Assembly: GCA_964605155.1 (NCBI GenBank)
Contig: CAZSAK010000022.1
Location: 1 to 42,957, forward strand
Length of the DNA: 42,957 bases
Direction of reading: 5' to 3'
From: CAZSAK01 sp964605155
Lineage (GTDB): Bacteria; Pseudomonadota; Gammaproteobacteria; SZUA-140
Part shown: in pieces, positions 1-8,577 of the stretch
Position numbering within the stretch: position 1 is the first letter of the stretch
Layout: every line of letters begins with the position of its first letter
The notes under the pieces: generated by a model
The model's input: only the letters and a program-made list of their open reading frames with translations
Databases searched by the model: none
What the model was told of the DNA's origin: nothing
Translations under genes and position numbers: made by a program

Positions 1-1225
1 CCTGGAAAACATCCGCAACCGCGGCTTCAACACGGCCATCAACTCCATCACCTCCCAGACGGGTGTCACTGCGACAGCTTCCAATACCGTGACAGGTGTT
101 GCTCCGATCGCCGGTAAAGGATTGAACAACGGTGATCTGGTTATCAACGGTGTAGCTGTCGGATCGATTGCCGCCGCATCTACAGCGGCTGTTCAAGGTC
201 AGAACGCTGCAACTGCGATCAATGCCGTATCCAACCAGACGGGCGTGACTGCATCACGCAATGCATCGACAGGTGTGTTGACTCTGTCCGCCGCCGATGG
301 TCGTGATATCACCATCAGTGCCGGCAATGCGGGTACTGCTCAGATCGTAACGGATATATACAATGCGGTAGGTCTGGATGCTGCATCAGAAGCTGATCCG
401 ACTGGAAATAATACTTCAACGATACAGCTTGCAAATACATTCGATACTTCTGCACCAGCCGCTACTTCTACGACTGAAGGTGATACCGTGGTTCTCGATG
501 GTGTGACCTATGAGTTCACAGAAAATGCAACAGCATCGGATTCTAGTTATTACGCAGTTACTGTGTCCGATGGTGATACTGCCATACAAGTAGCAACTGC
601 GCTTGCTGGAGCTATCAATACTGCAAGGGCCGCAGGTGCCACAACATATAGCGCCGCCAGCGGTGGAACAGATACCGTGACCCTGACCAATGCCCTCTTG
701 GGTGACGAGACGCTCAGTTTCGATGAGTCTGGTATCTCTGGTGGTACCGGCGCGCTTGTACAAACCATTGATACGGCTACTGGCACGGATGCTGCAGGCA
801 CTACAGCTGTCGTTAACGGTGGATCCCTGACATTGAGTTCCGACAAGAACTTTACCTTTAGCGGTACAGGTCTTGCAGCCGCAGGTCTTGGAAGTGCATC
901 TACTGCATTGTCACAGCTTGGATCTGTGGATATATCTACAGTGAATGGTGCTAACTCGTCGATTTCCGTAATTGACGGTGCTCTTGCACAGATATCGACG
1001 ATCCGCGCAGACCTTGGTGCTATTCAGAATCGTTTCGAGTCTACCGTTGCCAACCTGTCGGCAACCTCGGAAAACCTGAGTAATGCGCGTAGCCGAGTTC
1101 AAGACGCAGACTTCGCTTCGGAAACGGCTGCTTTGACACGGTCCCAGATCCTGCAACAGGCAGGTGTGGCGATCCTGGCACAAGCGAATGCCCTACCGCA
1201 GCTCGTCTTGTCACTGTTGCAATAA
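1..1225 (+). CDS. fliC: Flagellin, 5'-truncated by the window edge
   Basis: Structural subunit of the flagellar filament. The reading frame is open from base 2, so the start and the conserved N-terminal D0/D1 helices lie outside the window. The visible part opens with flagellin-IN type repeats (LVINGV..., AINAVSNQTGVTA..., GVLTLSA...DITI), then a long Thr/Ala/Gly-rich variable domain. It ends with a canonical C-terminal D1/D0 helix pair (RADLGAIQNRFESTVANL, ARSRVQDADFASETAAL, ILQQAGVAILAQAN). The C-terminus LSLLQ differs slightly from the usual LSLLR. The gene is followed by a strong hairpin and then flaG, the normal order for polar-flagellum loci. The C-terminal assignment is certain; the full length is unknown. 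Confidence 0.97.
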   Translation, partial: LENIRNRGFNTAINSITSQTGVTATASNTVTGVAPIAGKGLNNGDLVINGVAVGSIAAASTAAVQGQNAATAINAVSNQTGVTASRNASTGVLTLSAADGRDITISAGNAGTAQIVTDIYNAVGLDAASEADPTGNNTSTIQLANTFDTSAPAATSTTEGDTVVLDGVTYEFTENATASDSSYYAVTVSDGDTAIQVATALAGAINTARAAGATTYSAASGGTDTVTLTNALLGDETLSFDESGISGGTGALVQTIDTATGTDAAGTTAVVNGGSLTLSSDKNFTFSGTGLAAAGLGSASTALSQLGSVDISTVNGANSSISVIDGALAQISTIRADLGAIQNRFESTVANLSATSENLSNARSRVQDADFASETAALTRSQILQQAGVAILAQANALPQLVLSLLQ

Positions 1226-1232
1226 CGGGATT

Positions 1233-1273
1233 GAAAACACCCGGGGCGGCATATACCGCTCTGGGTGTTTTTC
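1233..1273 (+). terminator. Rho-independent terminator after fliC
   Basis: An inverted repeat begins 8 bases after the flagellin stop. AAAACACCC pairs with GGGTGTTTTT, extended inward by GGGGCGG against CCGCTCT around a CATATA loop, and the 3' arm ends in a T tract. This would uncouple the abundant flagellin transcript from flaG. Confidence 0.85.
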
Positions 1274-1313
1274 AAACTGAATAATATGTAGTAGTACTAA
1301 GAGGTAAAACATC

Positions 1314-1733
1314 ATGTCTACGGACCTTAAAATACAGGTCACAACGGATGTGGTTCGTTCCTCAAACAACGGAAATACGGTAATACCACTGAGGACATCG
1401 GGAGATCAGAATTTACGCCCTACTGGCACAAGTCAGGCGGTACGGCAAGATAATCCAGTGAGCGGCAATGTAGTGCCTGCAGTAGCCAATATCAACGGTG
1501 ACGTGGTGAATCCGGCGGAGATCAGCCAGGCCGTCAACCAGTTGAATGATCACATACAGAATATCAGCCGCGATCTCGAATTTACCATTGATGAGGAACT
1601 CAACAGGACTATCATTACTGTCTATGATTCTGAAACTGAAGAAGTAATCAGACAGATACCGCCGGATGAAGTTTTGGCATTGGCGCGCTATCTGGAGTCT
1701 GAAGGCAGCGTCATAATGAAAACCAAAGCCTGA
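1314..1733 (+). CDS. flaG: FlaG family flagellar protein
   Basis: Small protein linked in polar flagellates to filament length and flagellin export; its exact role is not settled. The 139-residue product has a variable, polar N-terminal half and a conserved FlaG domain from about residue 70. There, AVNQLNDHIQNISRDLEF leads into TIDEELNRTIITVYDSETEEVIRQIPP and ends LARYL. The start is supported by an AGAGG ribosome site about 9 bases upstream. It lies between fliC and fliD as in Pseudomonas and Vibrio, with hairpins on both sides that make it nearly monocistronic. No promoter of its own was recognised. Confidence 0.93.
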   Translation: MSTDLKIQVTTDVVRSSNNGNTVIPLRTSGDQNLRPTGTSQAVRQDNPVSGNVVPAVANINGDVVNPAEISQAVNQLNDHIQNISRDLEFTIDEELNRTIITVYDSETEEVIRQIPPDEVLALARYLESEGSVIMKTKA

Positions 1734-1740
1734 TGCAGAG

Positions 1741-1770
1741 CGGGACCAACATCACCGGATGTTGGTCCCG
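1741..1770 (+). terminator. Perfect 13-bp hairpin between flaG and fliD
   Basis: CGGGACCAACATC and GATGTTGGTCCCG form a perfect 13-bp stem with a 4-base ACCG loop just after the flaG stop. The following bases (AATTTGCATTTTG) are T-rich but not a clean T tract. It may act as a terminator or attenuator, or as a processing/stability hairpin for flaG mRNA. Confidence 0.65.
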
Positions 1771-1819
1771 AATTTGCATTTTGAATCTTGAATCTCAGAG
1801 TTCCTAAGTTGAGGAAAAC

Positions 1820-3903
1820 ATGGCTTCCATTATAACGCCCGGTCTCGGTTCAGGCCTGGATATCAACAATCTTGTCACCAAACTCGTTGAAGCGGAAAGC
1901 GGTCCACCCACAAACCGTCTGGATCGCCGCGAAGCGGAATTGCAGGCGAGATTGTCCGCATTCGGCACACTGAAAGGGGGATTGTCAAAGCTACAGTCCG
2001 CACTGGCATCTCTCAATAGTCCCGCAACCTTTCAGAGTAAGGCCGTGACATCAAGCGATACAGAGGTGTTAACAGCAACAAGCACCGCTTCTGCGACACC
2101 TGGTAAATATGATGTGGAAGTTACCCAGCTTGCCGACAACCACAAGCTGGCCACCGATCCGACGCTTACCAATGCCCGGTTTACCAGCGACACAGATATC
2201 ATGGGTACCGGCACCCTTGTTATCAAGTTCGGTACAACCGATTATGACAAGGACACCGATACCTACAACTCGTTTACACAGAATGCCGACAAGGCTACTG
2301 CCACGATCGATATAAACGATGGCAGCCTGAGGGGTATTCGGGATGCAATTAACGAGGCTGACATTGGGGTTAACGCATCTATCGTCTATGACGGCAGTTA
2401 TTACCGCCTGACCTTGACCTCCGAGACCGGTGCCGCCAATAGCTTGGAAATAACGGCAACGGATGATGATACAGATGATACGGATGATGCTGGTCTTTCT
2501 CTGTTGACATTTAACAGTACCACTCGTTATCTGGAACAGACAGACGCCGCACAGGATGCGACACTGACCGTTAACGGTGTTGGTATTATAAGTAGCGCCA
2601 ATACGCTAACTGACACCATCGAAGGATTGACAATTGACCTTCTTGATACTGGAACTTCAACCATGGTTGTTGATCTTGACAAGGACAAGACATCGAACGC
2701 GATAAGCGGTTTCGTGGATTACATCGACGGTATCAACGCGGATGCGCTCCNNNNNNNNNNTTCGTGGCCAACTACAACGAACTGATTTCCACGATTAATG
2801 AGCTGACAAAATATAATCCTGATACCGGGGAAGCAGGATTACTTAATGGTGATGGTGTGCTGCGTAATATCGACAGCCAGATCAGGCGTATGTTGACCAA
2901 CCGTGTCGAAGGCGTAGGCGGCGATGTTGCGACATTAACGGATATTGGTATCACGCGCAGCAGTTCGGGCGGCACCCTGGTACTGGATAAGGGTAAGCTA
3001 GGAGATCTGCTCGAAACCAACTTTAAGGATGTCGCCGCGGTCTTTGCAGCGGTGGGTACACCCACGGATTCGCTGATTGAATTTTCTGGTTCCAATGCAG
3101 TGACGCTGGCAGGAGACTATAAGGTTAATATCAGCAGACTGGCAACACAGGGCACAGTTGTAGGTTCTGCAGCGGCAAATTTGACTATTGCTAGTGGATT
3201 GAACGATACCCTGTCAGTCGAGATTGAAGGTATCAGTTCCACCGTAACCTTGACTGCCGGGACCTATACTGCGGCGGGACTTGCTGCCGAGGTGCAATCC
3301 CAGATAAACGGTAAAATGGAATTTAAGGATGCGAATCGATCTGTTGATGTATCAGAATCCAACGGCATCATAACAATATCTTCAAAGACATATGGCTCTG
3401 AATCGACAGTGATTGTGGCCGGAGGTAACGGCAGGGATGATCTGCTTGGTACCAACCCGACAATAACCTCCGGCGTTGATGTTGCAGGCACTATAGGAGG
3501 TGTCGAGGCAACCGGTTCTGGTCAGTTCCTCACCGGCACAGGAGCCGCGCAAGGCTTGAAATTAAATATTACCGGTGGTGTGACAGGTGACAGGGGTAAA
3601 GTTTCTTTCAGTGAAGGATATGCCTATCAACTTAATAATTTCCTCAACGGATTGCTCGATAGTGATGGCGTGTTTACAGCCACAACCGATGCATTAAATC
3701 AACAGATCAAAGGTATCAGCAATGACAGGGAAGCCCTGGCCAGACGACTGGCCACCTATGAGGATCGGGTAAGGGCGCAATTCACAGCCATGGATATTCT
3801 GGTTGCGCAGATGCGTACCACTAGCGATTTCCTGGCATCACAGCTTGCCAGTCTGCCTACGATCTCGATCGGTTCCAATACTAATAATAGTAGTACAAAT
3901 TGA
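1820..3903 (+). CDS. fliD: Flagellar filament cap protein FliD, interrupted by an assembly gap
   Basis: FliD (HAP2) caps the filament tip and guides flagellin folding. The N-terminal domain is typical (ITPGLGSGLDINNLVTKLVE...RLDRREAELQARLSAFGTLKGGLSKLQSAL). The second part opens FVANYNELISTINELTKY, which is classical FliD_C, and ends in a coiled C-terminal segment (ISNDREALARRLATYEDRVRAQFTAMD). The two parts are in different frames on either side of the N run at 2751-2760, so 10 is probably a nominal gap length. The left part ends ...FVDYIDGINADAL, near where FliD normally has one FV-x-YNE motif, so some sequence may be missing or misjoined. I read one gene, not two. Start ATG 1820 has a GAGGA site. 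Confidence 0.93.
2751..2760. other. Assembly gap (10 N)
   Basis: Ten undetermined bases inside fliD. TTCGTGG occurs about 40 bases before the gap and again directly after it, so a short repeat may have hindered assembly. The flanking frames do not match at length 10, so the true gap length is unknown. Confidence 0.99.
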
Positions 3904-3971
3904 TGATAAGAGAAGATGGAGTAATAAACCAAGATGGATAAATCAGTATTAATAAATGGAGATGAAGGATT

Positions 3972-4430
3972 ATGAGCCTGACCAATTCACGCAACGGGAT
4001 AGAACAATATCAAAAAAACGGGATGCAAGGTTCTATAGAAAACGCAACACCGCACCGTTTGATTCAAATGTTGATGGAAGGTGCACTGAGCAAGGTTGCA
4101 TCGGCAAGGGGCTTTATGGAAAGGGGTGATATCGCCAAGAAAGGTGAACATATCAGTTGGGCAATGTCCATTATTGATGGATTAAGGCTGAGTCTTGATA
4201 AATCCGTTGGAGGTGAAATGGTCCAAAACCTTGACGACTTGTATGATTATATTAACAGACGCCTGTTAGAGGCCAATCTGCATAACAAGCTGGAATACCT
4301 GGATGAGATCGCGGCTCTGTTGACAGAAATCAAAAGCGGTTGGGATGCGATTTCACAGGATATCGTTACGGATCATTCACAGAAAAAGCAACAACAGCCT
4401 GAGCTGACAAGAGTTTCAAACAGTGGCTAA
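3972..4430 (+). CDS. fliS: Flagellin export chaperone FliS
   Basis: Cytosolic helical chaperone that binds the flagellin C-terminus before export. The product has 152 residues, near the family size. The hallmark N-terminal segment is present (QYQKNGMQGSIENATPHRLIQMLMEGAL), where the usual motif is YxxxxxxxA(S/T)P..L..MLY(D/E)G. The C-terminal helices (YDYINRRLLEAN...EIAALLTEIKSGWDAI) also fit. A GGAG/AAGGA site precedes ATG 3972. It is followed 21 bases later by the fliT-like gene, its normal partner. Confidence 0.96.
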   Translation: MSLTNSRNGIEQYQKNGMQGSIENATPHRLIQMLMEGALSKVASARGFMERGDIAKKGEHISWAMSIIDGLRLSLDKSVGGEMVQNLDDLYDYINRRLLEANLHNKLEYLDEIAALLTEIKSGWDAISQDIVTDHSQKKQQQPELTRVSNSG

Positions 4431-4451
4431 AAGGCAATCACGAACTCCGCC

Positions 4452-4787
4452 ATGAAACGGCCGAATATAGTGTTCAGTGAGATCAGCAGATCAGAACAAT
4501 TACCACAAGCATTACATCTCAGCCTGGAGATGCTTCGCAATGCGAGATCTGATAACTGGGATTCGGTGATTTCCCTTGAATCACTTCGAAACGAACTGAT
4601 ATCGGATTATTTTTCAACACCCGTATCTGCAGATGAAGCCTCGATAGTGGCTGATTATATCAGGAAGATCCTGGATGTTGATAAACAGCTCATTGAACTG
4701 GGAGAAAGCGAGTGCCAACTCTTAAAGGGGAATCTGCAGAAGGTCGCCCGTGGGAAACTTGCTCTGAAGGTTTACGGTAGTATGTGA
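4452..4787 (+). CDS. fliT: FliT-like flagellar chaperone
   Basis: Short, all-helical, 111-residue protein directly behind fliS. FliT proteins chaperone FliD and in some species modulate the flagellar master regulator. The family is poorly conserved. The support here is position, size, predicted helices with heptad-like spacing (SDNWDSVISLESLRNELI, DYIRKILDVDKQLIELGE) and the basic C-terminal helix. A FleP/FliT-like variant is an equally fair name. The 196 bases after it, to 4983, contain no gene or clear signal. Confidence 0.75.
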   Translation: MKRPNIVFSEISRSEQLPQALHLSLEMLRNARSDNWDSVISLESLRNELISDYFSTPVSADEASIVADYIRKILDVDKQLIELGESECQLLKGNLQKVARGKLALKVYGSM

Positions 4788-4983
4788 GAAGGGGGTTTCA
4801 TCCAGATTACAAACGACTGTCCGATTTCTTGAGCAGGTCCATAATTTTCTTCAATCGACTACCTGATTATCCAGGGATTTGCCAAATGTGACAGGGAATG
4901 TATCGTTACTCTCACACAATTGTTAATTCTGAATTTGATAGATCATTGCCACCTATGGCCACCATCATGTATCTTGTACGGAC

Positions 4984-5613
4984 ATGAATCCCTATGAGAA
5001 TGATCAGCTTGGCGCAGGACTTGTCTATGAAGATATGGTGCCGATGCACTGGAGAAAGGTGGAAACGGAGATTCAACCAGCCCAATTGATCAGGATAAAC
5101 GAATCGAATGAAGAGATACTCCGTTTTATATCGGTTCTGGATGATTACCGCTCGGAATCTACGGGTGATGGCCGGGGTTCAGGTGCCGGTGATATCTCGC
5201 GTATTGAACACAAGATAAATCTTATTCTGGATCTGGTTTCACAGATCCTGGTACATCATATAGATATGCCGGCACCTGTACCGATCCGGATGAGTGCCAC
5301 CGGCATCCAGTGGCGATGTGAGGAGCGCCTTGAGCTCGGCCATGATGTTTTAATGGATATCTATTTTTATCATAACTATCCACGTCCCATTACACTGGCA
5401 GGAAAGGTCCAGCATATTGAAAAGGATGGAGATGGTTATAATACCTGGGTTATTTTTGAGAATTTGAGTGACACGGTTCGACAGTGGTTGGACAAATTGA
5501 TCTTCAGACATCATCGCCGGGGTATCGCCTATGCACGCCAACATACCCAGGGTGCCAATCACAGTGAGCCGGTTTCACAGCCCCCGGATGATTCGATAGA
5601 AGAGAAAAAATAG
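4984..5613 (+). CDS. PilZ-like domain protein upstream of fleQ
   Basis: 209 residues. The N-terminal half is helical (EEILRFISVLDDYRSES, RIEHKINLILDLVSQILV). The C-terminal half looks like a PilZ-type beta-barrel: PIRMSATGIQWRC, then LGHDVLMDIYFYHNYPRPITLAGKVQHI, then WVIFENLSDTVRQWLDKLIFRHHRR. Related proteins sit beside flagellar regulators in many Gammaproteobacteria. The classical c-di-GMP signature RxxxR...D/NxSxxG is only partly visible (R-MSATG), so c-di-GMP binding is uncertain. The start is weakly supported because no good ribosome site precedes it. It lies between the fliST pair and fleQ, which suggests a role in flagellar control by c-di-GMP or as an adaptor. Confidence 0.75.
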   Translation: MNPYENDQLGAGLVYEDMVPMHWRKVETEIQPAQLIRINESNEEILRFISVLDDYRSESTGDGRGSGAGDISRIEHKINLILDLVSQILVHHIDMPAPVPIRMSATGIQWRCEERLELGHDVLMDIYFYHNYPRPITLAGKVQHIEKDGDGYNTWVIFENLSDTVRQWLDKLIFRHHRRGIAYARQHTQGANHSEPVSQPPDDSIEEKK

Positions 5614-5682
5614 ATAATATACAAATAGTTATAATTATTGATCTACGATCAAAGATTTGCTATTGTTCGCCGTGTCGATATT

Positions 5683-5711
5683 TTGACATATCCGGATAAA
5701 CGGGTTACCTT
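5683..5711 (+). promoter_or_regulatory. Candidate sigma-70 promoter for fleQ
   Basis: A perfect -35 (TTGACA, 5683-5688) is followed after 17 bases by a weak -10 (TACCTT, 5706-5711). Transcription would start near 5718, which agrees with translation starting at the internal ATG 5757 rather than at 5718. This is inference from sequence only. Confidence 0.45.
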
Positions 5712-5756
5712 ATATATATGGTTAGCAAGGCGACAGAGGGGAAGGGGGGGAATGGA

Positions 5757-7169
5757 ATGGATTCCGTGCTCGTGATTGATTCAGATCAACAACGCTATCT
5801 GAATTTGAAAGCTATCCTCGAATTTATCGACTGTGATTCCATGCAGTTGTCTGATCCGGCGAAGTTGCTGGAGCAGGCAAGATCCCAGCAGGATGTCCAG
5901 GCCGTTATTGTATCCAGTTATACAGACAACGCCTTGCAGGATATACTAAAAAGCATCAAGGACATCAAGCCGCAACTCCCCTTTATCCTGATTGAAAAAG
6001 ACAAGCCATCGGCAAAGGTTCCCGCCGACATCGCTGCAAGCGTTGTTAGCCGAATCACATACCCGGTCAAGTATCGCGACCTAACTGAGGCATTACAGCA
6101 TGCCCAGATATTCCGTGATAATCAACATCAACAGCAGGGTGCTTATTCTCCAGAATTGTTTCGCAGCCTGGTTGGTAACAGCCGCGGGATCCGCCAGGTC
6201 AGGAAACATATCGAACAGGTAGCAAAATCAGACGCAACTGTATTGATCCTCGGTGAATCTGGGACTGGTAAGGAAGTAGTGGCAAGGAACATTCACTATA
6301 ACTCAAGCCGCCGTGACAAACCTTTTGTGCCGATCAACTGTGGCGCCATTCCCTCGGAACTGCTGGAGAGTGAATTATTCGGTCATGAGAAAGGGGCATT
6401 CACCGGGGCGATAAGTGCACGCCAGGGAAGATTCGAATTGGCCGAAGCAGGCACTCTGTTTTTGGACGAAATAGGCGATATGAGTATGCACATGCAGGTG
6501 AAGCTGCTGCGTGTTCTTCAGGAACGGACGTTTGAACGTGTCGGCAGCAACAAGACGATTACTTCTGATGTGCGTATCATCGCGGCAACTCATCGTAATC
6601 TGGAAGATGCCATTAGCAAGGGCAAATTTCGTGAAGACCTGTTTTACCGACTCAACGTTTTTCCAATCGAGATGCCTCCTTTACGGGAGCGTGTCGAGGA
6701 TATCCCTTTGTTGATCAATGAGCTGATCAAAAGGCTTGAGCACGAAAAACGCGGTACCATCAGACTGACACAGGCGGCAATTCTGGCGCTTTGCCAATAT
6801 TACTGGCCGGGTAACGTGCGTGAACTGGCAAATCTGATTGAACGGCTGGTGATCATGCATCCTTACGGGATCGTTGATGTGCATGACCTGCCCAAAAAAT
6901 TTCAGGTCGAAACCGATTCCTCGCAGGATAAGACTGTTATCGATGAGGCCCTTATCTCTATCGATCCCTTCGAGATACCTCGCCTGCCTCGGGACGGGAT
7001 AAATCTGAAAGAACACCTCACCAACCTTGAATACAACCTGATCAAACAGGCGCTTGAAGATGCCGGAGGTGTCGTAGCGCATGCCGCCAATCGTCTGAGA
7101 TTGCGGCGTACCACCCTAGTCGAAAAATTACGTAAATACGGACTGCAACGGTCCGATGAACCGACGTAA
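5757..7169 (+). CDS. fleQ: Flagellar master regulator FleQ
   Basis: Sigma-54-dependent enhancer-binding protein at the top of the flagellar cascade. In Pseudomonas it also binds c-di-GMP and controls exopolysaccharide genes. The N-terminal receiver-like domain lacks a phospho-acceptor Asp (AVIVSSYTDN at that site), as expected for FleQ. The AAA+ domain has an LFRS motif, Walker A GESGTGKE, the sigma-54 loop GAFTGA, and Walker B LFLDEIGDM. The C-terminal Fis-type helix-turn-helix ends TTLVEKLRKYGL. I start at ATG 5757 (MDSVLVIDSD), which has a purine-rich GGGAAGGGGGGG site. The in-frame ATG at 5718 would add 13 residues and coincide with the predicted transcription start. The AAA+ hexamer residues look intact. 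Confidence 0.97.
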   Translation: MDSVLVIDSDQQRYLNLKAILEFIDCDSMQLSDPAKLLEQARSQQDVQAVIVSSYTDNALQDILKSIKDIKPQLPFILIEKDKPSAKVPADIAASVVSRITYPVKYRDLTEALQHAQIFRDNQHQQQGAYSPELFRSLVGNSRGIRQVRKHIEQVAKSDATVLILGESGTGKEVVARNIHYNSSRRDKPFVPINCGAIPSELLESELFGHEKGAFTGAISARQGRFELAEAGTLFLDEIGDMSMHMQVKLLRVLQERTFERVGSNKTITSDVRIIAATHRNLEDAISKGKFREDLFYRLNVFPIEMPPLRERVEDIPLLINELIKRLEHEKRGTIRLTQAAILALCQYYWPGNVRELANLIERLVIMHPYGIVDVHDLPKKFQVETDSSQDKTVIDEALISIDPFEIPRLPRDGINLKEHLTNLEYNLIKQALEDAGGVVAHAANRLRLRRTTLVEKLRKYGLQRSDEPT

Positions 7170-7228
7170 GCTTGACTCCCCCACACTGATCCTAACATAA
7201 CATGTTGTTTTAGATGGCCTTGTAAATT

Positions 7229-7246
7229 CAGGCATGTATTTTGCCT
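7229..7246 (+). promoter_or_regulatory. Sigma-54 promoter of fleSR
   Basis: CAGGCATGTATTTTGCC has the GG (7231-7232) and GC (7243-7244) exactly 10 bases apart, the sigma-54 -24/-12 signature. It lies about 60 bases before fleS, so FleQ is the expected activator, as at fleSR in Pseudomonas. Confidence 0.8.
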
Positions 7247-7306
7247 TTAACCGTGTGTACTAACGATCGATCCTAATCACATGGTTAAACACAGGCAACA
7301 GTTTGC

Positions 7307-8506
7307 ATGAAACAGCAGGAAGCAAGTCACACACAAGGCCTTACAGACGCATTTCAACTCTTCAATCAGGTATCCGAGCAACTCGCGTCGACCTACCAAC
7401 ATCTGGAACTTCGTATCGGGCGACTCAACGAAGAACTCGCTGCGGCCAGAAATGAAAGACTGTCGGAGTTTGCAGAGAAGGAACGCCTCGCCAACAGGCT
7501 GGGACGCTTGCTGGATGCGTTGCCTGCGGGAGTTGTGGTTATCAACGGTGATGGCGTGGTGCAGCAGTACAATGCCAAGGTAGTAGATTTAATCGGTGAA
7601 CCCTTGTCAGGGATTGCTTGGCATCAAGTTATCAAACGTGCTTTTCGTTCATCGGGAAGTGGCGATGAAGCAACGCTGAAGAACGGGAGAATCGTCAGCA
7701 TATCTACCAATCCACTCGGTGAGGAGCCCGGGCAGATTATCCTCCTCAAGGATGTGACCGAGACACGGGCCTTACATGATATGTTACATCGTCATAAAAG
7801 ACTGTCCACGATAGGTGAAATGTCGGCATCGCTTGCCCATCAGATCAGGACTCCTCTGGCATCAAGCCTGCTCTATCTTTCACATTTGCAACAAGCTGAT
7901 ATGTCGCCCCAGGATCATCAACGATGTGTGGACAAGATCCTGTCACGGCTGCGGCATCTGGATCGCCTCGTCAATGACATGATGCTGTTTGCCAGGGGAG
8001 GTCATGCAGGGGCGGAAAAGATCGACTGTTATGAGCTGTTGCAGGAATTACGACAAGTCATGGAACCTCATATGATCGTGAAACATTGCGATCTGAAAAT
8101 CAAAAACATTACTCGGGGATTGATGATAACCGGCAACCACGATGCATTGCTGAGTGTGCTGCAGAATCTGGTACTTAATGCAATTCAGGCCTGTGGTGAA
8201 AATAAAGATGCTGCTCGTAAAGGCATGGTCAGGATAAGTGCAGCAGAAGATACGGAGAAAAAGTCCATTCGAACCTTAGTCATGCTCATCTCGGACAGTG
8301 GCCCCGGAATACCAGCCGAGATACAACATAAGATTTTCGAACCGTTTGTAACGACAAAACCGAAAGGAACGGGTCTGGGGCTTGCTGTGGTACAGGCTGT
8401 CATAAATGCACATAACGGGACCGTTTGGGTGAAATCAAGTAACCATGAAGGTACCACGATTGGAATTCGCCTGCCTGTGTGTCAGGCGGACGAAGATGGC
8501 GGGTAA
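7307..8506 (+). CDS. fleS: Flagellar sensor histidine kinase FleS
   Basis: Cytoplasmic kinase that phosphorylates FleR to activate mid-class flagellar genes. It has 399 residues. An N-terminal coiled coil (about 20-70) is followed by a PAS domain (about 68-155, LLDALPAGVVVINGDGVVQQYN) and a HisKA H-box with His178 (LSTIGEMSASLAHQIRTPLA). The HATPase has an N-box (LQNLVLNAIQAC), G1 (DSGPGIP) and G2 (TGLGLAVVQ). There are no membrane segments, as usual for FleS. It sits behind a sigma-54 promoter and 71 bases before fleR. The H-box and ATP-binding motifs are complete, so it should be active. Confidence 0.96.
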   Translation: MKQQEASHTQGLTDAFQLFNQVSEQLASTYQHLELRIGRLNEELAAARNERLSEFAEKERLANRLGRLLDALPAGVVVINGDGVVQQYNAKVVDLIGEPLSGIAWHQVIKRAFRSSGSGDEATLKNGRIVSISTNPLGEEPGQIILLKDVTETRALHDMLHRHKRLSTIGEMSASLAHQIRTPLASSLLYLSHLQQADMSPQDHQRCVDKILSRLRHLDRLVNDMMLFARGGHAGAEKIDCYELLQELRQVMEPHMIVKHCDLKIKNITRGLMITGNHDALLSVLQNLVLNAIQACGENKDAARKGMVRISAAEDTEKKSIRTLVMLISDSGPGIPAEIQHKIFEPFVTTKPKGTGLGLAVVQAVINAHNGTVWVKSSNHEGTTIGIRLPVCQADEDGG

Positions 8507-8577
8507 CAGCGCTTTATGGCTACTCAGACGACCTGAGCAACCCAGAATGATTAAATCATGTAAAAGAAGGAGTTGAT

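Noticed and set aside
89..430. Repeated AINxxSxQTGVTA segments in the flagellin gene as a DNA repeat element
   Set aside because: They are the ordinary flagellin-IN protein motif, diverged at DNA level.
2751..2764. A real frameshift splitting fliD into two genes
   Set aside because: The frame change coincides with an N run of nominal length, and both halves are conserved, so a gap explains it.
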